DNA from: Acinetobacter guerrae
GTDB taxonomy: Bacteria > Pseudomonadota > Gammaproteobacteria > Pseudomonadales > Moraxellaceae
DNA length: 47,652 nt
Assembly (NCBI RefSeq): GCF_009372255.1
Contig: NZ_LXGN01000009.1
Location: forward strand, 1 to 47,652
Direction of reading: 5' to 3'
The number at the start of each line of letters is the position of its first letter. Position 1 is the stretch's first letter. Below are positions 1 through 9,483 of this stretch, in pieces. Under the pieces are notes generated by a model, which made no database searches, had not been told where the DNA came from, and saw only the letters and a list, made by a program, of their open reading frames with translations. Both the position numbers and the translations under genes were made by a program.

Positions 1-150
1 CTAAGCCTAGATGTTCTAATAATGGGGGTAGATTGTTTGACATCATGTTTCTTCATTTGTAATTTTATTGATATAAATCGCGTCTAAGTTTAAAAAATGA
101 AGAAAGTACAGTCTTGTCAGATTTTTATATTTTTTTTAGCAAAAGAAACA

Positions 151-172
151 AAAAAAGAGCCGAAGCTCTTTT
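151..172 (-). terminator. Intrinsic terminator of the malic enzyme gene
   Basis: An 8-bp stem (AAAAGAGC / GCTCTTTT) closes a CGAA/TTCG tetraloop. Read on the minus strand it is followed by a run of T. It lies about 40 bp past the malic enzyme stop codon. Bases 1-150 show no recognisable gene. Confidence 0.75.
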
Positions 173-211
173 CTCGATCAGGCATCAATCTAATTTGAAA
201 ATAAATTCAAA

Positions 212-1912
212 TTAAAATGGTACACGCTTATAGGTTCGATATTCAGGTTGCCAGAATTCCTTTTCAATATTGATCTGAATTTGTTCATCACTTAAAGGAA
301 CAGCAACTCCATCTGCAATCGCAGCCTGAGCAACTTTTAATGCAATCACTCTGGACACTTTCTGAATATCTGAGAGTGGTGGAAGTAAATCCGCCTTAGC
401 GTCCTGTAGCAATGGTGAACAATCAGCCAGTGCATTACTAGAAGCCATCAGCATATTATCAGTCACACGTTTAGCACCAGAAGCAATTACACCCAAACCA
501 ATTCCTGGAAAAATATAAGAGTTATTACATTGCGCAATATTATACAGTTGCCCCTTATAATTGACGGGGGTAAATGGACTACCCGTAGCAATCAATGCTT
601 GACCATTAGTCCATTGAATAATATCAGCAGGCACTGCTTCTACGCGCGAAGTCGGATTTGATAGCGGCATTACAATCGGACGCTCACAGTTGGTATTGAG
701 TGCTTCAATCACTTCCTGTGTAAATAAGCCCGGTTGACCAGAGACACCAATCAATACAGTGGGCTGAGCATGCTTGACGACATCGAGCAAAGAAATAACC
801 TCTTCCACATTGCCCCAATCTGAAATCACCTCAGCTTTTTGTGCAAGTTTACGCTGGAAATCCAGTAAATTTGGCTGATTCTCTGTGATAAGTCCAAAGC
901 GATCTACCATAAAGACTCGTGCACGGGCTTCGCTGTCACTTAGACCCTCCGCCACCATTTGTGCAACAATCTGCTCCGCAATACCACAACCCGCAGAACC
1001 TGCGCCCAGAAAAGCCACAATTTGATCTTTAAGTTGTTTACCCGCAGCACGACTTGCTGCAATTAGACTCCCCACCGACACCGCAGCTGTACCTTGAATA
1101 TCATCGTTAAAACAGCAGAACTTATCGCGATATTTGGTCAATAAAGGCATCGCATTTTTTTGTGCAAAGTCTTCAAACTGAATTAAGGCATGTGGCCAAC
1201 GACGACGAATCCCTGTTAATACCTGATCGATAAAATCATAGTATTCATCACCACTAATACGTGGCTGACGCCAACCCATATACAATGGATCATTGAGTAA
1301 TTGTTGATTATTGGTTCCTACATCAATAGTAATAGGCAAAGTATAGGCAGGACTAATACCGCCACATGCCGTATAAAGCGAGAGCTTACCAATCGGAATT
1401 CCCATGCCACCGATGCCTTGATCGCCCAATCCCAAAATACGTTCGCCATCGGTAATCACAATCACTTTAACGTTACGTCGATTAATATTTTGCAGAATAT
1501 CATCAATATGTTCACGGTCTGGATAAGATACAAACACACCGCGGTGACGACGATAAATATCAGAAAAACGCTGACATGCTTCGCCCACTGTCGGCGTATA
1601 AATAATCGGCATCATTTCTTCTAAGTGATCTTCGATTAAACGGTAAAACAGGGTTTCATTGGTATCCTGAATATTTCGTAAATAAATATGCTTATTGATG
1701 TCATCGTTAAATGCAGTGAACTGTTGATAAGATCGTTGACTTTGTTCTTCGATCGTTTCGATCACATGTGGTAGCAAGCCATGTAAATTAAAATAGCCTC
1801 GTTCTTGTTGAGAAAAAGCCGAGCCTTTGTTGAGCAGTGGGAGTTCTAGAAGAGTATAGCCAGCGTAGGGAATATAAAGTGGAAGTTTTTTGGTGGTATT
1901 TTCAGCAGTCAT
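212..1912 (-). CDS. maeA: NAD-dependent malic enzyme (malate dehydrogenase, oxaloacetate-decarboxylating)
   Basis: Converts malate to pyruvate and CO2, linking the TCA cycle to pyruvate in the cytoplasm. The protein carries the family signatures in order: [13 protein letters not shown], the long glycine-rich stretch around [25 protein letters not shown], the metal-site motif [10 protein letters not shown], the dinucleotide fold [18 protein letters not shown] and ATGSPF. At about 566 residues it matches the SfcA/MaeA subfamily (around 565), not the larger phosphotransacetylase-fused MaeB type. I place the start at the ATG at 1912 (MTAENTTKK) because the four extra upstream residues align with nothing typical. 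It is a single gene with its own terminator. NAD preference is inferred from the subfamily. Confidence 0.93.
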   Translation of the reverse strand: MTAENTTKKLPLYIPYAGYTLLELPLLNKGSAFSQQERGYFNLHGLLPHVIETIEEQSQRSYQQFTAFNDDINKHIYLRNIQDTNETLFYRLIEDHLEEMMPIIYTPTVGEACQRFSDIYRRHRGVFVSYPDREHIDDILQNINRRNVKVIVITDGERILGLGDQGIGGMGIPIGKLSLYTACGGISPAYTLPITIDVGTNNQQLLNDPLYMGWRQPRISGDEYYDFIDQVLTGIRRRWPHALIQFEDFAQKNAMPLLTKYRDKFCCFNDDIQGTAAVSVGSLIAASRAAGKQLKDQIVAFLGAGSAGCGIAEQIVAQMVAEGLSDSEARARVFMVDRFGLITENQPNLLDFQRKLAQKAEVISDWGNVEEVISLLDVVKHAQPTVLIGVSGQPGLFTQEVIEALNTNCERPIVMPLSNPTSRVEAVPADIIQWTNGQALIATGSPFTPVNYKGQLYNIAQCNNSYIFPGIGLGVIASGAKRVTDNMLMASSNALADCSPLLQDAKADLLPPLSDIQKVSRVIALKVAQAAIADGVAVPLSDEQIQINIEKEFWQPEYRTYKRVPF

Positions 1913-2477
1913 TGCCCATCTCATTGTTCAGCTTAAATGCTAAACGGTTATTCATTCAATTCATCGGTTCGATATAGCTTACGCCTTTTTTAAACAAATT
2001 TGGTATTTCTAAAATTGATAATGCTGTGGACAATATTTTATGTTCAAATATGATTATTTTTTAGCCTCTCTGTTTGTGCGTTTTTATCTGTTGCAACAAA
2101 TGTTCTTAAAACTCTTGAAATACTGAACATTTAACATGAGACATCTAAAAAATGCGATTCTGAGTAATTTATATAGCGTCTCCAATTCTTATAACTTCTA
2201 TTGCACTCAAAACTTGAGATATTAAAAAAAAGAGTTTGTCACCGCTTAGTTCACTAGGATTTATCATGAAGAATATTTATATCGTATTAAAAATCAACAT
2301 GCTGAACGATTAAAAAATCGAGCTCTAAATCATGCGTCATTCAAAATAAATCATTCCATGATTGCCTTTGATGCTGTCATTTAAATTAAATCGGCTTGCA
2401 GCTAAAACAGCCTCACCTAAAGCGGACAAAATTTGCTATATTTAGCGTTTTTCCGCGAACATTCGTTTTAGATAGAT
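1913..2477. other. Intergenic region between maeA and argS
   Basis: This AT-rich spacer of about 565 bp must contain the divergent promoters of maeA and argS, but I cannot fix -10/-35 boxes with confidence. One start-less open frame on the plus strand, 2250-2384, reads protein-like (HEEYLYRIKNQHAERLKNRA, ending at TAA 2382-2384). It may be a worn gene remnant. No RNA gene or repeat was recognised. Confidence 0.4.
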
Positions 2478-4268
2478 ATGAATACCGCCATACAAGCAGC
2501 TCTTGATCATGCCGTGCAATCTCTTCAACAAGCAGGGATTCTTCCTTCGGATTGGACTAACAACAGTGTGTTAACCCGAACCAAAGACCGAAGTCATGGT
2601 GACTTTGCTTCCAACATTGCAATGGTTGGTGCAAAAGCTGCGGGTATGAAACCACGCGATTTGGCTGAAAAAGTATTGGCTCATCTGCCAGAAGTCGCAG
2701 ACATTACTAAAGCTGAAATTGCAGGTCCAGGGTTTATCAATTTCTTTTTAAATGCAGATCAGCGTTATGCCATATTAGATCAAATTCAGGCACAAAAAGA
2801 CCAATTTGGCCGTAGTCAGGTCAATGGCGCACAAAAAATTCAAGTGGAATTTGTTTCTGCCAACCCAACTTCGAGCTTACATGTGGGACATGGTCGCGGT
2901 GCCGCTTATGGCATGACCGTAGCGAACTTATTAGAAGCAACAGGTGCCAAAGTCGATCGTGAATATTATGTCAATGATGCAGGTCGTCAAATGGATATTT
3001 TGGCGACTTCGACGTATTTACGTTATCTTGAATTACTTGGACAAAACCTTGTTTTTCCTAAAAATGCTTATCAAGGTGATTATGTCAAGGAAATTGCACA
3101 AAGCATTATCGACAAAGATGGTGATGCTTATGTTCGTGCTGTAACCAATGTTTATCAAGATGTACCAGAAGATGTGCAATATGCTGCTGAACTGGATGCA
3201 GAAGGCAATAAAGTTGTTCTTTCTGGTGATAAAGAAAAACATATTGATGGCCTGATTGCCAATTCACAGCAGTTACTCGTCGAAGGTTATCGTGTTTTTC
3301 ATCAGGCGGCACTTAAAGCTATTTTAGATGATATTAAAGATGATCTTGCTGATTTCGGTGTCACCTTTGATCGTTGGTTTAGTGAAGCTTCACTGGCCGA
3401 TAAAATCGAAGAAGCCTTACAAACACTGGATCAACGTGGTTTTCTCTATGAAAAAGACGGCAATATCTGGTTTAAATCGACTGAATTTGGTGATGAAAAA
3501 GACCGCGTGGTAAAACGTCGTAATGGGCAAACCACATATTTTGCTTCCGACATCGCCTATCATTTAGATAAATTACAACGTGGTTATACGCATATTGTAG
3601 ATATCTGGGGGTCAGATCACCATGGTTATATCGCACGTGTAAAAGCTGCGATTGATGCGCTGGGTTATGACTCTGCGAAACTTACCGTACTTCTAGTTCA
3701 GTTTGTAAGTTTATGGCGTGGTGGTGAAATGGTACAAATGTCATCACGTTCAGGGCAATTTGTGACTTTACGTGAACTTCGTGAAGAAGTAGGCAACGAT
3801 GCAGCACGTTTTTACTACGTGATGCGTAAATCTGAGCAACATATTGACTTCGATTTGGATCTTGCTGTATCACAAAGCAAGGACAATGCGGTGTATTACA
3901 TTCAATATGCCCATGCCCGTATTTGTCGTATGCTAGAAAAAGCCGCGGCTAATAATATCAACTTTGACTCAGTTCAAGCACGTCAATATGCGTCACGTCT
4001 GGAACTTGATGCAGAAACAGAAGTTTTATCGAAACTTGCAGCTTATCCAGATATTATTGTACGTGCGGCAAATGCTTACGAACCGCATCAAATTGGTAAT
4101 TATTTGAAAGAGTTAGCAGCATTATTTCACGGTTGGTACAATGAGCATAAAGTCTTGAATGATGATGCGACATTAACTCAAGCGCGTCTTTTGTTGTCAG
4201 TCAATGTACAACAAGTATTGCGTAATGGCTTAGAATTGCTTGGCGTATCTGCGCCAAAATCAATGTAA
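2478..4268 (+). CDS. argS: Arginyl-tRNA synthetase
   Basis: Charges tRNA-Arg with arginine in the cytoplasm. It is a class I synthetase: the HIGH motif appears as HVGHG at residues 135-139, and the KMSKS loop as MSSRSG at about 421-426, the degenerate form normal for ArgRS. The N-terminal Add1-type domain (start MNTAIQAALDHAV) and a C-terminal DALR anticodon-binding domain (around the YIQYAHARICRM segment and onward) are both present. The length of 596 is typical for the gammaproteobacterial branch. The ATG at 2478 gives the expected N-terminus, though its ribosome binding site is weak. The next gene on the same strand is an FtsN-like protein, an argS-ftsN order also known in Pseudomonas. Confidence 0.97.
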   Translation: MNTAIQAALDHAVQSLQQAGILPSDWTNNSVLTRTKDRSHGDFASNIAMVGAKAAGMKPRDLAEKVLAHLPEVADITKAEIAGPGFINFFLNADQRYAILDQIQAQKDQFGRSQVNGAQKIQVEFVSANPTSSLHVGHGRGAAYGMTVANLLEATGAKVDREYYVNDAGRQMDILATSTYLRYLELLGQNLVFPKNAYQGDYVKEIAQSIIDKDGDAYVRAVTNVYQDVPEDVQYAAELDAEGNKVVLSGDKEKHIDGLIANSQQLLVEGYRVFHQAALKAILDDIKDDLADFGVTFDRWFSEASLADKIEEALQTLDQRGFLYEKDGNIWFKSTEFGDEKDRVVKRRNGQTTYFASDIAYHLDKLQRGYTHIVDIWGSDHHGYIARVKAAIDALGYDSAKLTVLLVQFVSLWRGGEMVQMSSRSGQFVTLRELREEVGNDAARFYYVMRKSEQHIDFDLDLAVSQSKDNAVYYIQYAHARICRMLEKAAANNINFDSVQARQYASRLELDAETEVLSKLAAYPDIIVRAANAYEPHQIGNYLKELAALFHGWYNEHKVLNDDATLTQARLLLSVNVQQVLRNGLELLGVSAPKSM

Positions 4269-4292
4269 ATCATCTATCGTTTGACTTACACC

Positions 4293-4317
4293 TCAGACCA
4301 ATATCTTTTTGGTCTGA
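4293..4317 (+). terminator. Hairpin between argS and the SPOR gene
   Basis: Perfect 9-bp inverted repeat TCAGACCAA / TTGGTCTGA with a 7-nt loop, starting 24 bp after the argS stop. There is no T-run after it, so it may act as a weak terminator or an attenuator that lets some transcripts continue into the SPOR gene. Confidence 0.4.
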
Positions 4318-4342
4318 TGACCTAATTTGAAGAGGATTTCAC

Positions 4343-4960
4343 GTGTTTGGAAAAACGCAGCGCGGTGTATCTGAGCGACCAAATAAACCGAAGAAACCAC
4401 TGATTCCAAAGTGGTTAGGAACATTGGTGGCTATTTTGGTTCTCATGTGCATCGCCGTAGTATTGATGCTGTGGAAGCCGTGGAAGCCTGTTTCAACCAA
4501 AAATGAAGTGACTTCTCCACATTATCAGGAAGAAGAAACTAATCATGACTACCGTTTCTATGATTTGCTACCACAGCAACAAGTCACTCCTATCCCTGAA
4601 CAAGCGGTGCCAGAGACTAAGCCACAACAACCTGTGGTAATTGTAGAGGCTCCACGTGAAACCAGTGCACCCGTTAGCAGCGATCCTGCGGCTGCCGTAG
4701 CTGCTGAAGAAAGCGTACAACAACCGCACCAAACATCATATATCCTACAAGTCCGCAGCTATCCTGATCCAGACAGTGCTGATGCACGGCGTGCAGAAAT
4801 CATTCTTAATGGTTTATCTGCCGATGTAGTGAAAAGTATAGAAAATGGAAAAACATGGTATCGCGTGGTTTCTGGACCTTATGATTCGCAAGAAGCAGCC
4901 GTTGCAGCTCAACAGACTTTGCAGCATAGTGGCATTGATTCTATTGTGGTGAAGCGTTAA
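4343..4960 (+). CDS. SPOR-domain cell-division protein, FtsN-like
   Basis: Predicted bitopic inner-membrane protein that binds denuded septal peptidoglycan. The layout is that of FtsN: a short basic cytoplasmic tail (1-23), one transmembrane helix (about 24-44, ending at WKPWKP), a Pro/Gln-rich periplasmic linker (about 50-130) and a C-terminal SPOR domain (about 131-205, from SYILQVRSYPD to IDSIVVKR). The start is a GTG at 4343 with the Shine-Dalgarno-like AAGAGGA at 4330-4336. Position directly after argS matches ftsN in Pseudomonas and supports the division role. At 205 residues it is shorter than E. coli FtsN (319), so the FtsN assignment rests on architecture and synteny rather than sequence. 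Confidence 0.82.
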   Translation: MFGKTQRGVSERPNKPKKPLIPKWLGTLVAILVLMCIAVVLMLWKPWKPVSTKNEVTSPHYQEEETNHDYRFYDLLPQQQVTPIPEQAVPETKPQQPVVIVEAPRETSAPVSSDPAAAVAAEESVQQPHQTSYILQVRSYPDPDSADARRAEIILNGLSADVVKSIENGKTWYRVVSGPYDSQEAAVAAQQTLQHSGIDSIVVKR

Positions 4961-4975
4961 TACCTTCATAGCATC

Positions 4976-5004
4976 AAAAAAGAACGCTGATTGCGTTCTT
5001 TTTT
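4976..5004. terminator. Bidirectional intrinsic terminator
   Basis: A perfect 12-bp stem (AAAAAAGAACGC / GCGTTCTTTTTT) with a 5-nt loop sits between the convergent SPOR gene and the ParB-fold lipoprotein gene. It has A- and T-runs on both sides, so it can stop transcription in both directions. Confidence 0.85.
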
Positions 5005-5028
5005 ATCTCAAATGTTTTGATCAAATGC

Positions 5029-6288
5029 TTACCAGCCCCAACATGTTCCCGTAGTCGGTTTACCGCATTCACGATAATGAACAGCATACCAGACACTGCC
5101 ACCTGATCTTGGTGTTCCATCTTTTTTTACTTCATCCCGATTAAGCTCATCAAAAGTGCTTATCGCATTCGCTGTTACCGAACCTTTATCTGCATTTTTT
5201 TGCAAACTTAAACTACCCAGACTTTTTGCCGTCTGATTCTGATAAATCATAGTTTCTGGCGCTGCTGTTCCGATCAATAAGGCATAGTTGGCAACTGCCG
5301 CCGTATAACCTGTAGCACTACCCGACAAAGTTAAATCCTTTTTGATGGTGGTGCTTGCCAATACATCTGCCCCGCCATAAGTTTTTGGATCAAGATGATA
5401 AAAGCTTAAAGGCTGCACAATGCCTGATTTAACCTGAGCTTCTAACCAGTCTTGCCATAAAAATTCCAGAAAGTCAGTGGCATTGTCAGGTTTGCTATAA
5501 CCAACATCTCGAATAAAATACATCAGTGAACGGTACTGATTTTCTTCCATGCCTGTTGGATTAGCTGTAGATTTTATTCCTAAATTTTTTGGTAATTGTT
5601 GATATGTAATGCTTTGGTTTTGTCCATTTCGCAACCATGCACGTCCATTGCTCACCATTTTTGCCCAGAACTCATCTGCAGTTTTAATATCACTGTAATT
5701 GTCCACAACACGTACCCAAACAGCTAAAGACTCTCCGCCATCGGGTAACTCACGTAATTGGGTCATGGTATGATGACCATCTGTCAAATATAAATGACCA
5801 TCATAGCCAACGACCACTGTTTTCAAATCAGCGGTTTCTGTACCTGGTTTTTCGACACAGCCAAAACTATCTAGTTGTTTTAAATTTGCAGCTTTGAGTT
5901 GATCAAGACTATTAAAGTCATCACGACTTTTCGCCCCAATCGCTTCACAGTAATCACTGAATTTTTTGCCAATGGTTTTATTCAAATAACTAAGTTGATT
6001 AGTCGGATCTGCTTGCCATGTCTGACGATTCCAATCGCCTTGCCAACGACCCAATTTATAATAAATCTGGTCATAACCCACTGCGCCTTGAGTCGGAGTG
6101 AGATCGGCAATTTTCACCTGAAGAATATCGCCAGCTTTTGCATTTAAGAATCGTTGATCGCGCTGATCCGTTTGAGTCGATGCTGTATTCTGGCTTTGAT
6201 CATCATTTGAATCATTACAAGCCGTTAATGCTAAAACTGCACAGATACCCAGTGACAAAAAAGTCATATTTCTAGTCAATAATTTCAT
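5029..6288 (-). CDS. ParB/Srx-fold lipoprotein (putative ParB-like nuclease family)
   Basis: 419-residue exported protein. The signal peptide ends in a lipobox, LTAC at residues 21-24, so Cys24 should be lipidated. The mature part begins with an Asn/Asp/Gln-rich spacer. The domain resembles the ParB-like family Pfam PF08857: an N-terminal ADLTPTQGAVGYDQIYYK block, then VVVGYDGHLYLTDGHHT with the DGHHT motif at 170-174, which corresponds to the conserved GxxHR-type region of ParB/sulfiredoxin folds. It is therefore not a chromosome-partitioning protein. Its substrate is unknown and ATP is not expected in the periplasm. It is monocistronic, between convergent and tandem neighbours. Family call fairly sure, function unknown. 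Confidence 0.75.
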   Translation of the reverse strand: MKLLTRNMTFLSLGICAVLALTACNDSNDDQSQNTASTQTDQRDQRFLNAKAGDILQVKIADLTPTQGAVGYDQIYYKLGRWQGDWNRQTWQADPTNQLSYLNKTIGKKFSDYCEAIGAKSRDDFNSLDQLKAANLKQLDSFGCVEKPGTETADLKTVVVGYDGHLYLTDGHHTMTQLRELPDGGESLAVWVRVVDNYSDIKTADEFWAKMVSNGRAWLRNGQNQSITYQQLPKNLGIKSTANPTGMEENQYRSLMYFIRDVGYSKPDNATDFLEFLWQDWLEAQVKSGIVQPLSFYHLDPKTYGGADVLASTTIKKDLTLSGSATGYTAAVANYALLIGTAAPETMIYQNQTAKSLGSLSLQKNADKGSVTANAISTFDELNRDEVKKDGTPRSGGSVWYAVHYRECGKPTTGTCWGW

Positions 6289-6369
6289 AAAACATCAATT
6301 ATCTAAAGCTTGCCCGAAAAGATGCATATTGACGAGAAATTATTCAAAACAAATGACAAATGCTATTTC

Positions 6370-7290
6370 TCATTGATGTTTTAAGGATTTAGACCAATAT
6401 GGCAATTTTAAGATCCATTGAGGCTGACGAAATAAAATGAAATTTCCAAACAAAATTAGAATAACGCCAAATCCTGCACTCCATGTCCATTGATATCCCT
6501 CCCAAAATGTAGACAAAGTCAGCGCAACCAAAGGAAATAACAAAGTGGTATATGCCGCTTGACCTGCGCCTATACGTCCAACCAACAGAAAATAAGCGCT
6601 AAAACCAATTACTGATCCAACAACAGCCAGATATAATACAGCACTGATCGCAATCCCTGATGATGTCGCTAAGAAGCTTTCTCCGCGCAGTACAGCCACA
6701 ATTGCCATAACAATAGCGCCATACAGCATGCCGTAGGCATTGGTACTGAGTACATCCAATTTATGTCGTTGATGACGAAGACTAATCATATTGCCCAAAG
6801 AAAAGCCATACGTCCCTAATACACATAATAAAATCGCAAAAACTGTCTGCGAATGAATATGCGTTACTGTCAAGTCATGCCAAAATAACGCCAACATTCC
6901 AAGCAATCCGCATATTACTGCGGGGATAAAATAAACTGAAATACGCTGCTTAAAAAATAAATAACTATTGATGGCATTAAAAATCACTGCCATCGAGAAA
7001 ACCACCGATTCCAAGCCACTGTTTACATAAGCTACAGCGCTATAAAAACAAATAAAGTTAAGCCCAAAAATACATAAACCTTGTAATAGACAAAAGAAAT
7101 GATCGATAAATGTGAGCTTCTTTAAACGTTTAGATAAGCATAGTCCAACAAATAAGATCAGTGCCGCGATACAAAACCGCCAGAACACCGCAATAACTGG
7201 CGTAATATGTCCATGCTGAGCACTAATCGCAATCCATGTTGTTCCAAAAATGAAGACTACAATTGTGTATAACGCCACGTTCATGACCAA
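6370..7290 (-). CDS. EamA-family drug/metabolite transporter (DMT superfamily)
   Basis: 306-residue polytopic inner-membrane protein, almost entirely hydrophobic, with about ten predicted helices in two EamA repeats (about 5-140 and 150-295). Recognisable DMT features include FGTTWIAISAQHG near the N-terminus and the AVAYVNSGLESVVFSM segment closing the first repeat. Members export amino acids or small metabolites, or give resistance; the substrate cannot be read here. The gene is divergent from an AraC-type regulator 171 bp away, which suggests that regulator controls it. Confidence 0.85.
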   Translation of the reverse strand: MVMNVALYTIVVFIFGTTWIAISAQHGHITPVIAVFWRFCIAALILFVGLCLSKRLKKLTFIDHFFCLLQGLCIFGLNFICFYSAVAYVNSGLESVVFSMAVIFNAINSYLFFKQRISVYFIPAVICGLLGMLALFWHDLTVTHIHSQTVFAILLCVLGTYGFSLGNMISLRHQRHKLDVLSTNAYGMLYGAIVMAIVAVLRGESFLATSSGIAISAVLYLAVVGSVIGFSAYFLLVGRIGAGQAAYTTLLFPLVALTLSTFWEGYQWTWSAGFGVILILFGNFILFRQPQWILKLPYWSKSLKHQ

Positions 7291-7461
7291 ACTCCTCTCA
7301 TTTATAAGACAATTTTGGTTTAGATTAGCTTGAACTGCTTTTAGGACTTTGTCGTGACTTACATAATCTTGCGGTTTTTTGATGGTCTTATTTGGGTTAT
7401 TACAAAGAAACTAGATAAACTCATCCTATGTTCTAAATACTCAAATAATTGATATCACCTA

Positions 7462-8328
7462 ATGAAGTACCAGACCCTTGAGCAACTGCAACAGCATAAA
7501 ACTCAACTGCTTGAAACGGCGCGATTAGGCTCGGGGATGCAAATTGCAGCTTGGAAAAACCAACACGATCTGGTCAGTGTTTGTAGTAATCATCATACCT
7601 TGAGTCTATATGTAAAAGGTGGGTATGAAAGTTATCGCAAAACACCTCATGGTTGGCGCAATGGTGGCGCACCAGATCGATTTTGTCTAATGCCACAAGG
7701 ACTAGAGTCGACTTGGGATATTCGTGGTGATCTTAGTTTTGTACATTTGTACTATACAGATCAGCATTTGCGCAGTCTGGCGACAAAAATCTGGGACAGA
7801 GAACCCGCACAGATTCAGCTTCAAGAGCAAAGCTTTGTTGCAGATACCAAAATCAGTAGCTTGTATCGACACTTTTTATTGGGATGCGACTGGCAGGAAC
7901 CGAGTAATCATTTACAACTCAGTAGCACTGCCAATTTATTGCTTAATCATCTATTACAACACTACAGCAATGTTCAATGGCAACTTCCACGTGTAACAGG
8001 CGGTCTTGCACCTTACCTGTTAAAACATCTGAAACAATGGATTGAACAACATCTCGATCAAGCCATTACTTTGGCAGATCTAGCAGCACAAACTCAATTG
8101 AGTGAATACCATTTTGCTCACATGTTTAAGCAGTCTATGCGCATTTCACCGCATCAATATGTGTTACAGCAACGTTTGCACAAAGCGCATACGCTTATTT
8201 TATCTAGCACAAATGATTTGACGGACATCGCCTTGCAATGTGGTTTTAGTTCCGCCAGTCATTTTAGTACTCGATTTAAACAGTATTATGGCTACCGCCC
8301 TTCACAACTTCGGCAAGGACGTGGCTAA
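7462..8328 (+). CDS. AraC-family transcriptional regulator
   Basis: 288 residues with an N-terminal ligand-binding/cupin-like region (about 1-180) and a C-terminal AraC/XylS DNA-binding domain (about 190-288). Both helix-turn-helix units are visible: ITLADLAAQTQLSEYHFAHM and DLTDIALQCGFSSASHFST, followed by the family-typical FKQYYGYRPSQLR. It is divergent from the EamA exporter gene, the likely target. The inducer is unknown. Its stop codon lies 13 bp from the end of the convergent GST gene. Confidence 0.88.
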   Translation: MKYQTLEQLQQHKTQLLETARLGSGMQIAAWKNQHDLVSVCSNHHTLSLYVKGGYESYRKTPHGWRNGGAPDRFCLMPQGLESTWDIRGDLSFVHLYYTDQHLRSLATKIWDREPAQIQLQEQSFVADTKISSLYRHFLLGCDWQEPSNHLQLSSTANLLLNHLLQHYSNVQWQLPRVTGGLAPYLLKHLKQWIEQHLDQAITLADLAAQTQLSEYHFAHMFKQSMRISPHQYVLQQRLHKAHTLILSSTNDLTDIALQCGFSSASHFSTRFKQYYGYRPSQLRQGRG

Positions 8329-8341
8329 GATTCGACTGAAG

Positions 8342-8983
8342 TTATTCAATGCCTTTTTGCTTGGCACGTTGATAAGCAGCACGGGCATAAATCCGAGCGA
8401 GCAAAGCCTGAATATTTGGATATTGACCTGTGGTACGAGTCAAAATAGCTTCTAGCGGAAAACTCATCTGAATATCAGCAAAACTAAAATCCCCTGCAAA
8501 ATAGTCATGCCGAGATAAATAATCCTCTAAAAAAGCAATGTGGTCTTTTAAACGAGGACGAATAAATCCTGCTGTAATACCATCGGTAATTTTATTGGCA
8601 ATAGGACGAATGATAAAAGGTACATTTTTACCCACATTGTTCATGACCAATTGAAATACCAACAACGGCATAAGCGAACCTTCGGCATAATGCATCCAAT
8701 ATAAATACTGAAATGCATCTTCATCATTTTGTGGTTTAAACTGATTTTGCAAATCGTATTTATTTTGCAGATATTCTAAAATCACCGCAGACTCTGCAAT
8801 TGCACGATGATCATCCTGTAAAATTGGCGCTTTACCCAAAGGGTGAATCTGTTTCAGTTCAGGTGGCGCAGCTAAAGTGGGCAAGCGTTTATAGTGCTTA
8901 ATCTGATAATCCTGCTGTAGCTCTTCCAAAGCCCATAGAATCCGAAAGGAACGTGATTGTTCCAGATGATGTAAAGTCAGCAT
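8342..8983 (-). CDS. Glutathione S-transferase family protein
   Basis: 213 residues with the two-domain GST layout: an N-terminal thioredoxin-fold domain (1-80) beginning LTLHHLEQSRSFRILWALEE, with the cis-proline region GKAPIL and the glutathione-binding ESAVILEYL, then an all-helical C-terminal domain (about 90-210). The Ser after the first strand (HLEQSRS) is the probable catalytic residue of a bacterial Ser/Tyr-type GST. Conjugation substrates are unknown. It is convergent with the AraC gene. Confidence 0.88.
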   Translation of the reverse strand: MLTLHHLEQSRSFRILWALEELQQDYQIKHYKRLPTLAAPPELKQIHPLGKAPILQDDHRAIAESAVILEYLQNKYDLQNQFKPQNDEDAFQYLYWMHYAEGSLMPLLVFQLVMNNVGKNVPFIIRPIANKITDGITAGFIRPRLKDHIAFLEDYLSRHDYFAGDFSFADIQMSFPLEAILTRTTGQYPNIQALLARIYARAAYQRAKQKGIE

Positions 8984-9030
8984 TTTGTTCTCTATTTCTC
9001 GCCATGATTTTCAAATATGTTTATAGCATT

Positions 9031-9057
9031 AAGCCCATGGCAATAGCATGGGCTTAA
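9031..9057 (-). terminator. Hairpin downstream of the pirin-OsmC operon
   Basis: A perfect 10-bp inverted repeat (TAAGCCCATG / CATGGGCTTA, 7-nt loop) lies 28 bp past the OsmC stop codon on the minus strand. T-richness after the stem is poor, so termination may be partial. Confidence 0.5.
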
Positions 9058-9084
9058 CTTTAAAATTATTTAATTACAACAGAA

Positions 9085-9483
9085 CTAACCTAATGTAGTG
9101 TGAATTTCCAAACTGCGTAGCAAAGTTTTGGTCACAGGGGTTTTGCTACAAACATTTAGCACTTTTTCTTGCCATTCGGCAGATAAAGGATTTTTAAAAG
9201 TCACACGACGTTCGATCCACTCCTGCTGCTCTTTATTCATAAAAAAATCTACTTCGACGGTAAATTCACCGAAATCTATTTCCTTATGCTGTGCATACAT
9301 ACGCAAGGTAATCATGGTACATGAAGCCAGACTTGCCGTCAGAAAGTCATAAGGTGCAGGTCCAGTATCATGACCGCCAAAAGACTCAGGTTTGTCGGTG
9401 ATAAAATGGTGTTTGCCACTGGTGATTTCACCTTTCCACGGTGCAGGATCTGTCTTTACTAAACTACGTGCAATCACACTCAT
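9085..9483 (-). CDS. OsmC family protein (peroxiredoxin-like)
   Basis: 132-residue OsmC/YhfA-type protein. Two conserved cysteines used by this family for hydroperoxide reduction are at C55 (SLASCTMITLRMYA) and C112 (VLNVCSKTPVTKTL), at the expected spacing. It overlaps the stop of the upstream pirin gene by 4 bp (ATGA), so the two are translationally coupled. A role in organic peroxide or thiol stress defence is family knowledge; the actual substrate is inferred. Confidence 0.88.
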   Translation of the reverse strand: MSVIARSLVKTDPAPWKGEITSGKHHFITDKPESFGGHDTGPAPYDFLTASLASCTMITLRMYAQHKEIDFGEFTVEVDFFMNKEQQEWIERRVTFKNPLSAEWQEKVLNVCSKTPVTKTLLRSLEIHTTLG

